Source: Bretschneidera sinensis
Taxonomy: Eukaryota > Streptophyta > Magnoliopsida > Brassicales > Akaniaceae
Assembly (NCBI GenBank): GCA_023935145.1
Contig: CM043698.1
Span: 23,135,501-23,199,500 of the forward strand
Direction: 5' to 3'
DNA length: 64,000 bases
Shown: positions 37,101 through 47,402 of the stretch, in pieces
Layout of the letters: every line of letters starts with the position of its first letter
Position numbering within the stretch: position 1 is the first letter of the stretch
The notes under the pieces: generated by a model
What the model was told of the DNA's origin: nothing
The model's database searches: none
Seen by the model: the letters and a program-made list of their open reading frames with translations, nothing else
Made by a program: the position numbers and the translations under genes

Positions 37101-38230
37101 CAACCCACCTAGACTTGACCATTGTCTTTGGGTTTAGTTTTGCCTTATTTAAAAACTTGAAATAAACTGCGAAAGCTTTCCTACGTTGAATGGGTAGACT
37201 TGTGTAACTATAATAGTTGAACCTTATTGTGGAATTTTTGTAACCCACCTAGACTTGACCATTGTCTTTTGGTTTAGTTTTGTTTTATTTAAAAACTTGA
37301 AATAAACTGCAAAAGCTTTCCTACTTTGAATGCGTAGACTTGTATGACTATAATAGTTGAACCTTATTGTGGAATTTTTGCCACCCACCTAGACTTGACC
37401 ATTGTCTTTGGCTTTAGTTTTGCTTTATTTAAAAACTTGAAATAAACTGTGAAAGCTTTCCAACGTTGAATGAGTAGACTTGTATAACTATAACTGTTGA
37501 ACCTTATTGTTGAATTTTTGCAACCCACCTAGACTTGACAATTGTCTTTGGGTTTAGTTTTGCTTTATTTAAAAACTTGAAATAAACTGCGAAAGCTTTC
37601 CTACGTTGAATGAGTAGACTTGTATAACTATAACAATCGAACCTAATTGTAAAATTTTTGCAACCCACCTAGACTTGACCATTGTCTTTGGGTTTAGTTT
37701 TGCTTTATTTAAAAACTTGAAATAAACTGCGAAAGCTTTTCTATGTTGAATGAGTAGATTTGTATAACTATAACAGTCGAACCTAATTGTAAAATTTTTG
37801 CAACCCACCTAGACTTGACCATTGTCTTTGGGTTTAGTTTTGCTTTATTTAAAAACTTAAAATAAACTGCGAAAGCTTTCCTACGTTGAATGGGTAGACT
37901 TGTATAACTATAATAGTTGAACCTTATTGTGGAATTTTTGCAACCCTCTTAGACTTGACCATTTTCTTTGGGTTTAGTTTTGCTTTATTTAAAAACTTTA
38001 AATAAACTGCAAAAGCTTTCCTACTTTGACTGAATAGACTTGTATAACAAACAGTTGAACCTTTTTGTGAAATTTTTGCAACCCACCATGAAGACTTGAC
38101 TATTGTCTTCGGGTTTGGTTTTGCTTTAGTTAAAACCTTTAAATAAACTGCAAAAGTTTTCCTACTTTGAATGAGTAGACTTGTATAACTATAACAGTTG
38201 AACTTTACTGTGGAATTTTTGCAACCCACC
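34150..38230. repeat. Satellite array: 140-bp monomers with a 700-bp higher-order repeat
   Basis: About 29 monomers of 140 bp run head to tail. Each has CTTGAAATAAACTGCGAAAG, TAGACTTGTATAACTATAAC, CACCTAGACTTGACCATTGT and TTTAGTTTTGCTTTATTT. Variants recur every 700 bp (five monomers): TGTGTAACTATAATAG at 35101, 35801, 36501 and 37201, and CACCCACCTAGACTTGACC at 35281, 35981, 36681 and 37381. The third to fifth monomers of each block carry private variants (AAAAAACTTG, TTACTGTGAATTTT, TTGATCATTG). The last block has lost one monomer (560 bp). Edge monomers are the most diverged, as expected for unequal exchange. It lies between two LecRK copies. The 79-residue ORFs are by-products of the repeat. 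Confidence 0.95.
34961..37620. repeat. Higher-order repeat core (3 x 700 bp + 560 bp)
   Basis: Blocks 34961-35660, 35661-36360 and 36361-37060 are nearly identical base for base. Block 37061-37620 matches but lacks the monomer carrying TTACTGTGAATTTTTGTAACCC. Identity between blocks is visibly much higher than between monomers within a block, the hallmark of a higher-order repeat. Confidence 0.9.
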
Positions 38231-38500
38231 AAGCAAGATAACAGAAAGAAAAATAGAGCAGGAACAATTTCAATCACCTTCACCACTTGTCTAGCAGCAA
38301 GTTCAACTGGCAATCCACGGCAAGATTTTGTAGCCATTTCCGAGGATGGGGCATCCCAGAAGGTGATTGAAATTGTTCCTGTTGAACTTGCAAATGAAAT
38401 CCCGTTGGCAATCCACCTATATTTGATACAGGCGCATAACACTGTCCAGCTGAAGTCCATAGCATTTCACAATAACAGACATAGAGTAACTGAAATTAGT
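38231..38500. other. Unique-looking segment with a 23-bp perfect inverted repeat
   Basis: Arms at 38259-38281 and 38359-38381 are exact reverse complements (core GGAACAATTTCAATCACC), separated by 77 bp. A second 11-bp pair, GCAAGTTCAAC (38297) and GTTGAACTTGC (38381), overlaps the right arm, and GGCAATCCAC occurs twice directly. One minus-strand frame (38280-38465) reads as a Gln-rich protein-like piece (QVQQEQFQSPSGMPHPRK) that I do not recognise. It may be a captured gene fragment. Confidence 0.6.
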
Positions 38501-38559
38501 TGAATAAAAAGATTTTTTTTTTATAAGTGAATAAAATATATAAAGAGAAAAGTGCACCA

Positions 38560-39080
38560 AGGGTGTGCAACCCAAGTACAAGGTTATCTAAAGGAGAGAG
38601 ACTTTACAAAAGATACTATATCTAATTCATTTACGAATGAATTTCCTGTGACCCAAAAAATGAGGGTATTGAACCATCATTCCCTAATCACAAAAAAACA
38701 GATCTCTCAACCCTATCAAAAGTTCTACGACACTTTTCAATCCAAACTAACTAAAAGATAGTGAGAGAAATCATACAGTAAGCTTTCTTAAGACTCTTCG
38801 ATGTCCGAAGCCCACTCCAAGCCCAAATTTCATCCTTCACGGAGCCGGCAAAAACCCAAGATACACCCAAAACCTTATAAACCATCTCTCAAAGAGCTTT
38901 AGCCAAAGAACATTCTACAAAAAATGAAACACTGTTTCTCCACAACTTTTGCAAATAAAACACCGATTAGCCAAAACCCTTCTTCTTTTTTGTAAATTGT
39001 CTAAAGTAAGAATCTTCTTCCAAGCGGCTTCCACCCAAAAAAGAACACTTTCTTCGGAGTACCAGAACACCAAATTGTTT
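38560..39080 (-). pseudogene. LINE remnant with RT zinc-binding motif
   Basis: On the minus strand, 38925-39035 encodes KILTLDNLQKRRRVLANRCF followed by ICKSCGETVFH. This matches the zf-RVT domain found C-terminal of plant LINE reverse transcriptases (I-L-T-x-D-N-L, then C-x2-C...H). Flanking sequence continues in the same style with stops. The rest of the LINE is absent. Confidence 0.7.
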
Positions 39081-41065
39081 TCCAATGGGTACCTTCACTT
39101 GTTTAATATACGGTATTGGTACTATAAACACTCCAACATCCATGTCTCCAGTTGACCTAGAAATGCATGAAATCCAGATTACTATTGTTTTTGGTTCAAG
39201 CTAAATGCATGTTAAAACTCAATAAAATCGCATTGTAAATCAAATCAAAGTTGTCTGATCTAAAACAATCACACAATCCTGATAGGCTAAAAGGGAAGTC
39301 GAGGCTAAGTTTCATGATTTGAAACACAAAATCTTAAATGATTAAATTAAGTTATATTTAAAATCAAATAACATGGATCTAATAGCATGTGTGTAGGTCA
39401 ATATAAACATTGATCTGATAGCATGTGTAGTTCAAGATAAACAGTAGTTTTCAAGGTCCATATTGACTCATTTTCTACAAAATCATGGATGATTCAACTT
39501 TTCTTTTCTTATAGTTATATATCCTCGTAAGTGTATTTTGTCTCAAGAACAATTTGAACTTCCATAATTGACTGTACAGTTGTCATTGCAGTAAGTTTGT
39601 AGAAACTGAAAACAGCATAAAACGACTAGAGATTTCATAGAATAGGGTTCTCATTTACCTCATCAATTTGGTGATTTACAACACCCAAAATATGACTTTC
39701 TGACTTATAAAAAAAAATTATCTGGACCTTATTATTTCTAATGACTGAATTTCTTGCATTGCCCCTGCTACAAAAGGTAATAGACCAAATCAGTTTATAA
39801 GAAGCAAAGCAACCTTATGGCTGCTTAAAGTTGTAGTATTGGATTACATACATTAGTTTCCTCTTTATTTCATCGACCTATGGAGTTTCTAGATTAATGT
39901 ACACTTTGGTATCGATCTTGATTGACAAATACGGATTATCTATGATAATAAGATGAGATCTTTAACATCATAGCAGGTCTTATAGATATAGGAACAACAT
40001 CAAGAAGAAAGGGATCAAATTATTCAAAAATTACTTGAGAAATGTTGAAGAGAAAACCCCAATGTTAACTTTAGACCCATTGAGCACACTTAATAACCAT
40101 CTATAGGAAGAACCAATAATTAGAATTTAAATGATCATAATACTACAATTGATCAACATAAAAATGGAACCAAATTTTTTACAACTATCATATCTTCAAG
40201 CAGATAGTATAAGACACGAAAGAAGAATGTATGTGCCAACAGGAAATGAATCGCTTTATCCTGAGAGTGATGAAAACACATATAGATATGCTCTGTCAAC
40301 AGGACACTCAAACAAATGTCCCTAAGTATATGAACTGAATCCCAAATTTCAGGATTCATCATGAGATTCATAATTACAAACTTTTTAATGAATATTAAGC
40401 TTTTAATAATGAGATTCGCAATTCAGAAACAATAAAAATTAAACCTTCTATGCACCATCTAAGAATTTTTTTCCTTCTCTTCTTCTCATATATGTTTTTA
40501 TCTTACTGGAGCTAGTGTTCAATGATGTTGTTGTGAATAAAGGTTGAACATGAGATAGGAGATAATTTTATTTCAATACCCTCAATTCAGTAAAAAAAAA
40601 TCTTTTAATCATATATAACACCATCAACCCTCAAAAGAGAATGCTACGGTAGAATGAATAATGCAAAGGTGCAAGTAATTCAGAGATTGGTGCTTATGAA
40701 TTTATGCTATGTATGGGAGTAGGAACAGTTAAGAATAACACAGCAAGAAGAAAATATAAAGACACAAGCACACAAAATTTGCATGGTTTAGAGATAAGAC
40801 TCTTACGTTCACGGGCGATGATGAGAGAGATATCACTATAATTAGACGGAGCACAAAATGCCAAGAGATAGAACTCCCAAAACTCTAATCATGAATACAT
40901 CGCTCCACTTTGCCTCGCTTCACTGTGCTATGCTCCAGTAAAGGATATTGGATTTGTCCCTATGGAATTTAAGCCATAATTAACAGGAACAATAAACATC
41001 TACTTCAATTTTCTGTAATTGAAACGTTCCTGAACCATTCTGCTGCAACATTCATGGTAAAGTTG
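39081..41065. other. Spacer between satellite/LINE and the second LecRK copy
   Basis: AT-rich sequence. At about 40660-40960 the words CAAAATTTGCATGGTTTAGA and GATAAGACTCTTACGTTCACG resemble plant copia/TRIM LTR sequence, but no boundaries were found. The 3' end of the minus-strand LecRK pseudogene begins at 41066. Nothing else was recognised. Confidence 0.45.
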
Positions 41066-43114
41066 TTACTGTTGGTAGCTTACGCATATTGAGCCAAATG
41101 GGGAAGGATATGGGGGCGTAGAAAGTTGAACAACTCCTTCAAGCATCTGCATAACCATCCTCATGGAGGGTCTTATAGATGGATCCTCTTGTATGCACCA
41201 AATTGCCACCAACACTAGCCTCTCCAGCCTCTTCATGTCATTGCTTGCCTCCTCATCGTGCTCCACCAACTTATGTAATCTTCATTCTTCATAGCAGTCA
41301 TACACCCTCGCCACATTCACCTTTTCCATTTCAAGGGTCTTCCTGCGACAAATGATCTCCAATAGCATGACCCCATAACCATAAACATCCACTTTTGCTG
41401 TAATTGGCATGTTCCTGAACCATTCTGGTGCTACATATCCTCTGGTCCCTCTAATGGCTGTATGTGTAGGCGTCTGATCATTCAAAAGAAGCTTTGCCAG
41501 TCCAAAGTTTGATATCCTTGCAGTGAATGAGTCATCAAGCAGTATGTTTTGGGGCTTAATATCACAGTGAATGATATGCGTGCTACACTCCTTGTGCAAT
41601 TATGTGTGTCCTCTAGCAATTCCAAATGCTAGCTGGATTCGTTTGCACCAGTCAGGCCTTGAAATTGCAAAGAGTAAGCTAGCCAATCATGAACCCATAG
41701 ACCAAAAGCTTGCTTGGTCCCTCATCACAAAATCCAAGCAATCTAACTAAATTTTTGTGATGGGTCTTGGCGATGACACTCAATTCAGTCCTAAATTCCA
41801 TATCACCTTCTTGCAGATTCTTGACCACAACATAATTTTTATACTTGAAGTTGATAAGACTCCTTTGTAGACAGTGCCAAAAGCACCTCTGCCAAGTTCT
41901 TCCCTAACCTCATCTGAGGATTCCTTAAAATCTTCGTAAGTAAACTTGCGTATATATTTGTTTCAAGAAAGCTTGGTGTCTCTGTTTGTTTGTCTTTTCT
42001 GGTAAGTATGGAAAACAAACTGAGAAACCACCACTACAAATAGGAAGTTGAGGAATACTAAGCTACCTAGAAGAAGTCCTACCAAAATAAGGGTAGTTTG
42101 ATTTTTCCTCCCATGGATGAATTCCCAGAGAGAGATTCATCCGCAGAAACATCAGATTTTGGTATTTTGATTAGAGCTTTGCCATCAGTATTGAAGTTCT
42201 TCTTCCAACAGCTCCCATCTTTGACAACAGCAACCGCACAGTTCCAATCATAAAGGCATGATATCCGACAGTCATCTTCATTTAATGGCTGCAACTGTTC
42301 AAAGTTTGCAGAAGTGGGCAAGTATGTGTTGGATAGCTCTTCCATTTCATATTGATCCTCTGGCTTTGAACTTCCAAGGTCATATTTGAGCACTCTGTCT
42401 TGCTTGCAGCCGTTTAAATTAAATTTTGAGTCTATGAGAGAGAACCCAGGAAGGCAGTTGCAGATTGGCCTTTGATTAGCATCAAGTCTGCAGTAGCTAT
42501 TAAAGCCACAAGGTCCACTATCCCTATCATCGGTCATATTTTAGCAAATATCATCTGGGATGGACCAGATGATAAACCAGCTTCCGTTGTTTTGAGCTTT
42601 TGGGTGAGCATATCCTGTGAAGACTTCGTCAAAATCTAGTGTTGCCCAGTAATAATGATCTCCAGCAAGAAAATTGTTTCTCTTTGTGAGGTTAACTACA
42701 TGTTTATTTCTTAGGATAACATTGATGTAATCTGACTCATTAAAGACTGACTGGTAGCTAGAATTCATTTCATCAGAAACATCAATAGTGTTGCTCTTAA
42801 AATAAGGATTGTATGCAAAATTTGTTGGCAGGGCAATGGGAACAAGCACAAGATTGTCATTTGTTCGCAACTGCAGTTGGAATTTCCCCTTTGAGTAATT
42901 GCTAGTTGTTTGCTGAGAAGATAACTGATAGACGCTTAAATATACATATTTAAGCCCCCTTATTTACACTTGTTAGATCCTTTATTACGTTAATTTGGTA
43001 TCTTTTACTCCATTTGTGTGTTTTACATGTTTTTATAGGGTCTTGGAGAAAAAGAAGCAGTTTTGGCACTTTAAGGAAGAAATCTAGAAGCCCTGAAGCA
43101 CTTTCTGGACAAAG

Positions 43115-43226
43115 TGCGATCGAGCGCACATGCAATGCGATCGAGCGCACATACGATCATGCGCACACTTGTAGGATCGAGCGGACACTGCGATCGAGCG
43201 CAAGGACACATGCGATCGAGCGCAAA
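43115..43226 (+). repeat. GATCGAGCGCA cluster inside the solo LTR
   Basis: At least six spaced copies of GCGATCGAGCGCA or close variants lie 15-25 bp apart, about 150-250 bp upstream of the LTR TATA box. The local CpG density is far above the AT-rich surroundings. The placement suggests U3 regulatory repeats. Confidence 0.8.
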
Positions 43227-43368
43227 TGTACAGGCGTGAATAGTAAACTGCAGAACCCTATTTTGGAAATAACCCTATTTTGGAAATAACTCTATTTTGG
43301 AAATAAAGGAGTTTTGTGTTTTAGAAAAGTTTAGAAACTCATGAGTCTATTAGGACTTCTCAAGGACC

Positions 43369-43376
43369 TATAAATA
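43369..43376 (+). promoter_or_regulatory. TATA box of the solo LTR
   Basis: TATAAATA in the context GGACCTATAAATACACTTG fits a plant core promoter. Transcription would start near 43400 and run out of the LTR towards 44302, antisense to the LecRK pseudogene. Confidence 0.6.
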
Positions 43377-44840
43377 CACTTGTAAACTCACACACAAAAG
43401 GAGACCTTAGATAGAAAACACTTTTCTCTTTTCTTTTACTTGGAGTGGAGAGCTTGGGAGAGAATTGACGCCTCTTCTCTCGGGTTTATTCTTCTCCCTT
43501 ATGTTTAGTTTAATTATGTTTACTTCAGTTAGTATGTGTAATTAAATTCTTAGTAGGGCTTGGTTGAAGCCCTAATTATGTTTACTCAATAAATTTAGTA
43601 TTGGCGCCTTGCGATATTTATGTTGTGTTGCTTAAACTTGATTAATACCTGTTTTTATTTAAATTCCTCATATGTATATGTCTGATCAATATATGCATGT
43701 GGTATGGACTTGTTAGTTAGATCAATTTGGATGACCGAGTCCTGGGTCTAACATTAGTAACAAGGGATATCTTATCCGGATACCCGGGTTAATCAACATG
43801 GGAAACCGGGAGTAGATACCATGCCCTAGGTCTCATGTGGTTGTCGATTTTCATAGTACTTATGTTTTCTTAAGGAACAACTCATGCAGATACCATGCTG
43901 AATCCCTTAAGGAAGAAAAGAGTTAGAGTAGATACCATGCCTAACTCGTTGCTTAGGGAAATCAATAGCTTAAGGAGTAGATACCATGCCCTTAGGTTGG
44001 CGACCAGTAGGTATACATGGCATGAATAAAGCATTGGCATACTATTATATTGTGGTAGCATAATTAGTGGTGGATATCAAGTCCCTAAGCCTTTATCCTT
44101 AGTATTTTATCTTTATTATTTCTCAACACTTTTATTATTTCTATCTTTTTATATTGCGAATATAATTCTAAACTGAACTTTACCAATCCCTGTGGAGATG
44201 ATCTTGCATTCGCACACTATACTACACTGTTGACCTTGTGCACTTGCAAGTAAAACAAGTGCGATTATTTACTTATTTATTTAGGTGGATAAACGCGCAA
44301 CAATAACTTACCTCCAATTCCAGTACTTGAGTTGGCAAAATGGTGTCAGCAGGGTCCTTGAAGCTTTCCCATAAATAATTAGAACTTTAATCTGCAAGAA
44401 CAAAGTTTCCAGTGTCAAGCATGGCAGCATAGCTGATCCCTTCAGCAGACTGAGGACTCCATACTTCTTGGCCTTTGGGGCCAGTGAGTATGAAATGGCC
44501 ATACTAGTAAGCTCGACCTTTGATCCTTCTGGTACTGGATCATCTCCATTTGCGTACCAAATAAGGGTTTTTTCTAGGTATCTTGTCAAACCAGAAAGCA
44601 AGCAGGAACATATTTTGTTTTTCAATTTGGTGAAATCCAAAGGCAAAGTCCCCAGAAGGTGATTTCCATGATGGAGGGTTCTTGAAAGCAGACAGAGATG
44701 CTCCCAAGCTGATGTTAGCAGTTTGAGAAATAACAGGAAGTGGCACAAAAAGAAGCAAGAGGCAAAGTTGGTAAAGATTATGATTCATCATTGTTACAAA
44801 ATTTGGATTACCAAGCAGGAGAGAATTCTAAGAACTAGTG

Positions 44841-44841
<1 letters not shown>

Positions 44842-44880
<39 letters not shown>
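44842..44880. repeat. (AT)n microsatellite
   Basis: About 38 bp of AT dinucleotides lie upstream of LecRK pseudogene 2, between it and the 3' end of pseudogene 3. Confidence 0.95.
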
Positions 44881-44881
<1 letters not shown>

Positions 44882-44885
44882 GACT

Positions 44886-47402
44886 TCAAAAACAAATCCA
44901 GAGGGAGGAGGGGAAGAGCAAGGAAACTGCTTGGGGAAATGAAAGGTAAAGAAAATGAAAGCTCACTTGTCTTAGTGCGGTTGAAGATGTACTATGATCC
45001 CAAGGGCATGGGGGCACAGAAACTTCAATAACTCCCTCAAGCATCTGAGTAACCTTTTTAATTGAGGGCCTTAGTGCAGGGACTTCTTGGATGCACCACA
45101 TTGCTACCATCACTAGCGTCTCAAGCCTCTTCAAGTTGTTCCTTTCCTCTTCGTCACTTTCTACCAATCTATCTAATTTTATTTGTCAATAGCAATCATA
45201 AAAGTGATCCATTAGTGCCTCTTCTTCGTTTCAGCAAATGACACGCTTGACTTGCAACAAATTATCTCTAGTAACATAACACCATAACTATAGACATGAA
45301 CTTCAATTATGATCAATGCTTTCCTAAACCATTCAGGTGCAAAGTACTGGATCGTCCTTCTTATGCCTGTTCAAGCTGCTCAAGTTTGCTCAGTCAACAG
45401 AAGCTTGGATAATCAGAAGTTAGAAATCCTAGGTGTGAAACTCGTCCAAGAGTATGTTTTGAGGCTTTATGTCACAATGAATTATTTCAGTGCTACACTC
45501 TTCATGCAGGTACTTTAACCCTCTTGTAGTCCCACACGCAATCTGTATTCTTTGGTTACAATAAGTCCTGGTTATGCCAAACAGGAAGATTGCCAAAGAC
45601 CCATTGCTCATGTACTTGTATACCAGAAGTTGGTGCTCTCCCTCATCACAATAACCGAGCAGACGAACTAGACTCTTGTGGTGTGTCTGACACAATGACA
45701 CTCACTTCTGTCTTGAATTCTTTCTCATCTTCTTCTACTAACTTATCCAACTTCTTGATTGCAACATATCTCTTAGGATCTGATTTTAGGACCCCTTTGT
45801 ATACTATCCCAAATGCACCTCTACCTAGTACTTGCTTGAAGCCACCGGTTGCTTTTTCAAGCTCTTTATATTTATAACATTTCACATTTCTTGTCAACAA
45901 ACCAGAAGCTGAGTGCAAATTCAATGGTCTTTTTTTTTTTTTTTTTTTGCAATGTAAGTAGAAAACAGCCATTGAAATAGCTAACAAGAGAAGGATATTG
46001 AGAAAAACAGAGCTGCCAAGGAGTATTGAGCCAACAATGACCAAAGTGGTATGGTCTTTCTTATATAGATCTTCAGCATTCTTTAGGGGTACCTTGAGCA
46101 GAGCAGTTCTATTCACACTTTCGATTTTTCTTCCATTGGAAAAAGGATACTTCTTCCTCCAACAACTATTCCCATTATAAATTGCTGCCATGCAGAAGCA
46201 ATCATCCTGGCACAGTTGTCTACAGGTCTGCTTGTCCACCCCACTTCCAATTTGCAGATATAATCAGATAAGGGCCAATCTGTGTTCTCATATTCTATGA
46301 ATACTAGAAGCTAGTGTTTTCTTTCCCATCCATTAGTCTGGCAGCTGGGAAGTGGAAAATCCATCTTGGAACCTTGGCGAGTATCAGATTGAGTCACATA
46401 AGAATACTTGTCTGGGCACAAGCAATGAGCCTGCTCATTTAATTCAGCACAATAGCTGTTAAAACCACAAGCCCCACTGCCAATTTCAGTTGTAATAGCA
46501 AAGCAAATATCCTGAGGAATTCTTTGCACCTCAGTCCAGTTTAAGTTGCAGGTTCTGTTTTTTGGGTGTTGATATTGCCTGAAGACTCCATCATAATCAA
46601 TTCTAGCCAGGTGATAGAAATCAACTTTGGAACCTGGTTCTTTTGTTGTCAGGTTGTAAATCCGTTTGCCTCCATCTTTGATGTATATATATCCGGCCTC
46701 ATCAAAGACTACTGGGATTATACATGGATTGTTCCACTGGCCCAACAAGATCCATAAATGACTTCAGTTGGCATAAATACAGAGTAAAGCACCAGATTCC
46801 CATCCGTCTGTAGACGCAGCTGGAAGCAGTCATTGGCATAATTATCTTGGGACATGCAAGCCGAGAGATTACTTGCCATATCCAGCACCTGGCCTGGAAA
46901 TATCGTATCTGTGGGCTCTTTAAAGTCTGCCATATGGGATTCAAATCTTTATTTAAAAGCACAAAGTTCCCATTTTCCTGCTTAGCAGCGCAGCTGGACA
47001 TAGCACCTTTAGTTGGAGCCTTTCATAACTCTTTGCCTTGAGGGTCATAAAGTGCAAGCCCACCGTACTCTGTCAGCTTAACTTCAGAACCTTCTGGAGC
47101 TAGTTCTTTACCATTTGCAGACCAAATTATAGTTTTATCATCTATTCTGTCAAACCAGATGGCAAGCAAGAAGGTATTCTCATTTTCTTGAAGTTGGACT
47201 TCACGAAACCAAATGCAAACTCACCAGAAGGGGAATGCCATGGAGAGCTTTGTTTACTTGCAGATAAATAGGAGCCCAAATCTATTTTACACTTGAACTC
47301 AATGGTGAAAGCTGTTGGAAGAATAAGAAGAAGAAGCAAATACAAGAAAGAATGAAGATAGTGGGGACCTAGAGAAGCCATTGCTTGGTTTATGGTCTTC
47401 AA
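44886..47402 (-). pseudogene. LecRK receptor-kinase pseudogene 3
   Basis: It starts with a good signal peptide (MASLGPHYLHSFLYLLLLLI, near 47381) and the lectin start (LGSYLSASKQSSPWHSPSGE), then shifts frame near 47150. Lectin, EGF (about 46400-46500), PAN, membrane helix and kinase pieces follow in order in different frames (46933-46311, 46239-45646, 45701-45429, 45167-44990). The catalytic loop HCDIKPQN is kept, but the DFG region (45200-45430) is broken. The last frame reads past the usual end into the next copy's upstream DNA, so the normal stop is lost. A 19-T run (45930-45948) encodes a lysine stretch after the membrane helix. It is more diverged from copies 1 and 2 than they are from each other. 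Confidence 0.9.

Larger units (their letters stand above)
42926..44302 (+). mobile_element. Solo LTR, 1377 bp, with ATAAC target duplication
   Basis: It starts TGATAGACGCTTAA and ends GATAAACGCGCAACA; ATAAC flanks both ends (42921-42925, 44303-44307). Removing the insert and one ATAAC restores collinearity with the uninterrupted copy at 31131-31165. Inside, on the plus strand, are a CpG-rich cluster of GATCGAGCGCA words (43115-43226), three copies of CTATTTTGGAAATAA (43257-43305), a TATA box TATAAATA (43369-43376), and four AGATACCATGC repeats (43816-43990). No coding sequence is present. TG...CA ends and a 5-bp duplication define an LTR left by LTR-LTR recombination. The family is probably Ty3/gypsy-like, by general appearance only. 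Confidence 0.92.
41066..44791 (-). pseudogene. LecRK receptor-kinase pseudogene 2, split by a solo LTR
   Basis: This is the closest relative of the copy at 29264-31635 and keeps every domain in order: in-frame signal peptide (MMNHNLYQLCLLLLFVPLP, 44791), bulb lectin, EGF (about 42400-42530), full-length PAN, membrane helix, and kinase. A 1377-bp LTR (42926-44302) is inserted in the lectin domain. Other lesions are a frameshift near 44570, a stop near 44388, a TAA near 42538-42540 just after the DIC motif, frameshifts around 42090-41600, and a frameshift near 41275. The catalytic loop HCDIKPQN survives, but DFG has become NFG (about 41500). The C-terminus ends at 41066 as in the intact copy. 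It cannot make a receptor. Confidence 0.92.

Noticed and set aside
34150..38230. Regularly spaced repeats suggesting a CRISPR array
   Set aside because: The units are contiguous 140-bp monomers without unique spacers, and the genome is plant nuclear.
37924..38460. 178-residue minus-strand ORF bridging satellite and hairpin segment
   Set aside because: Its C-terminal half is satellite translation and the rest spans an inverted repeat. No domain was recognised.
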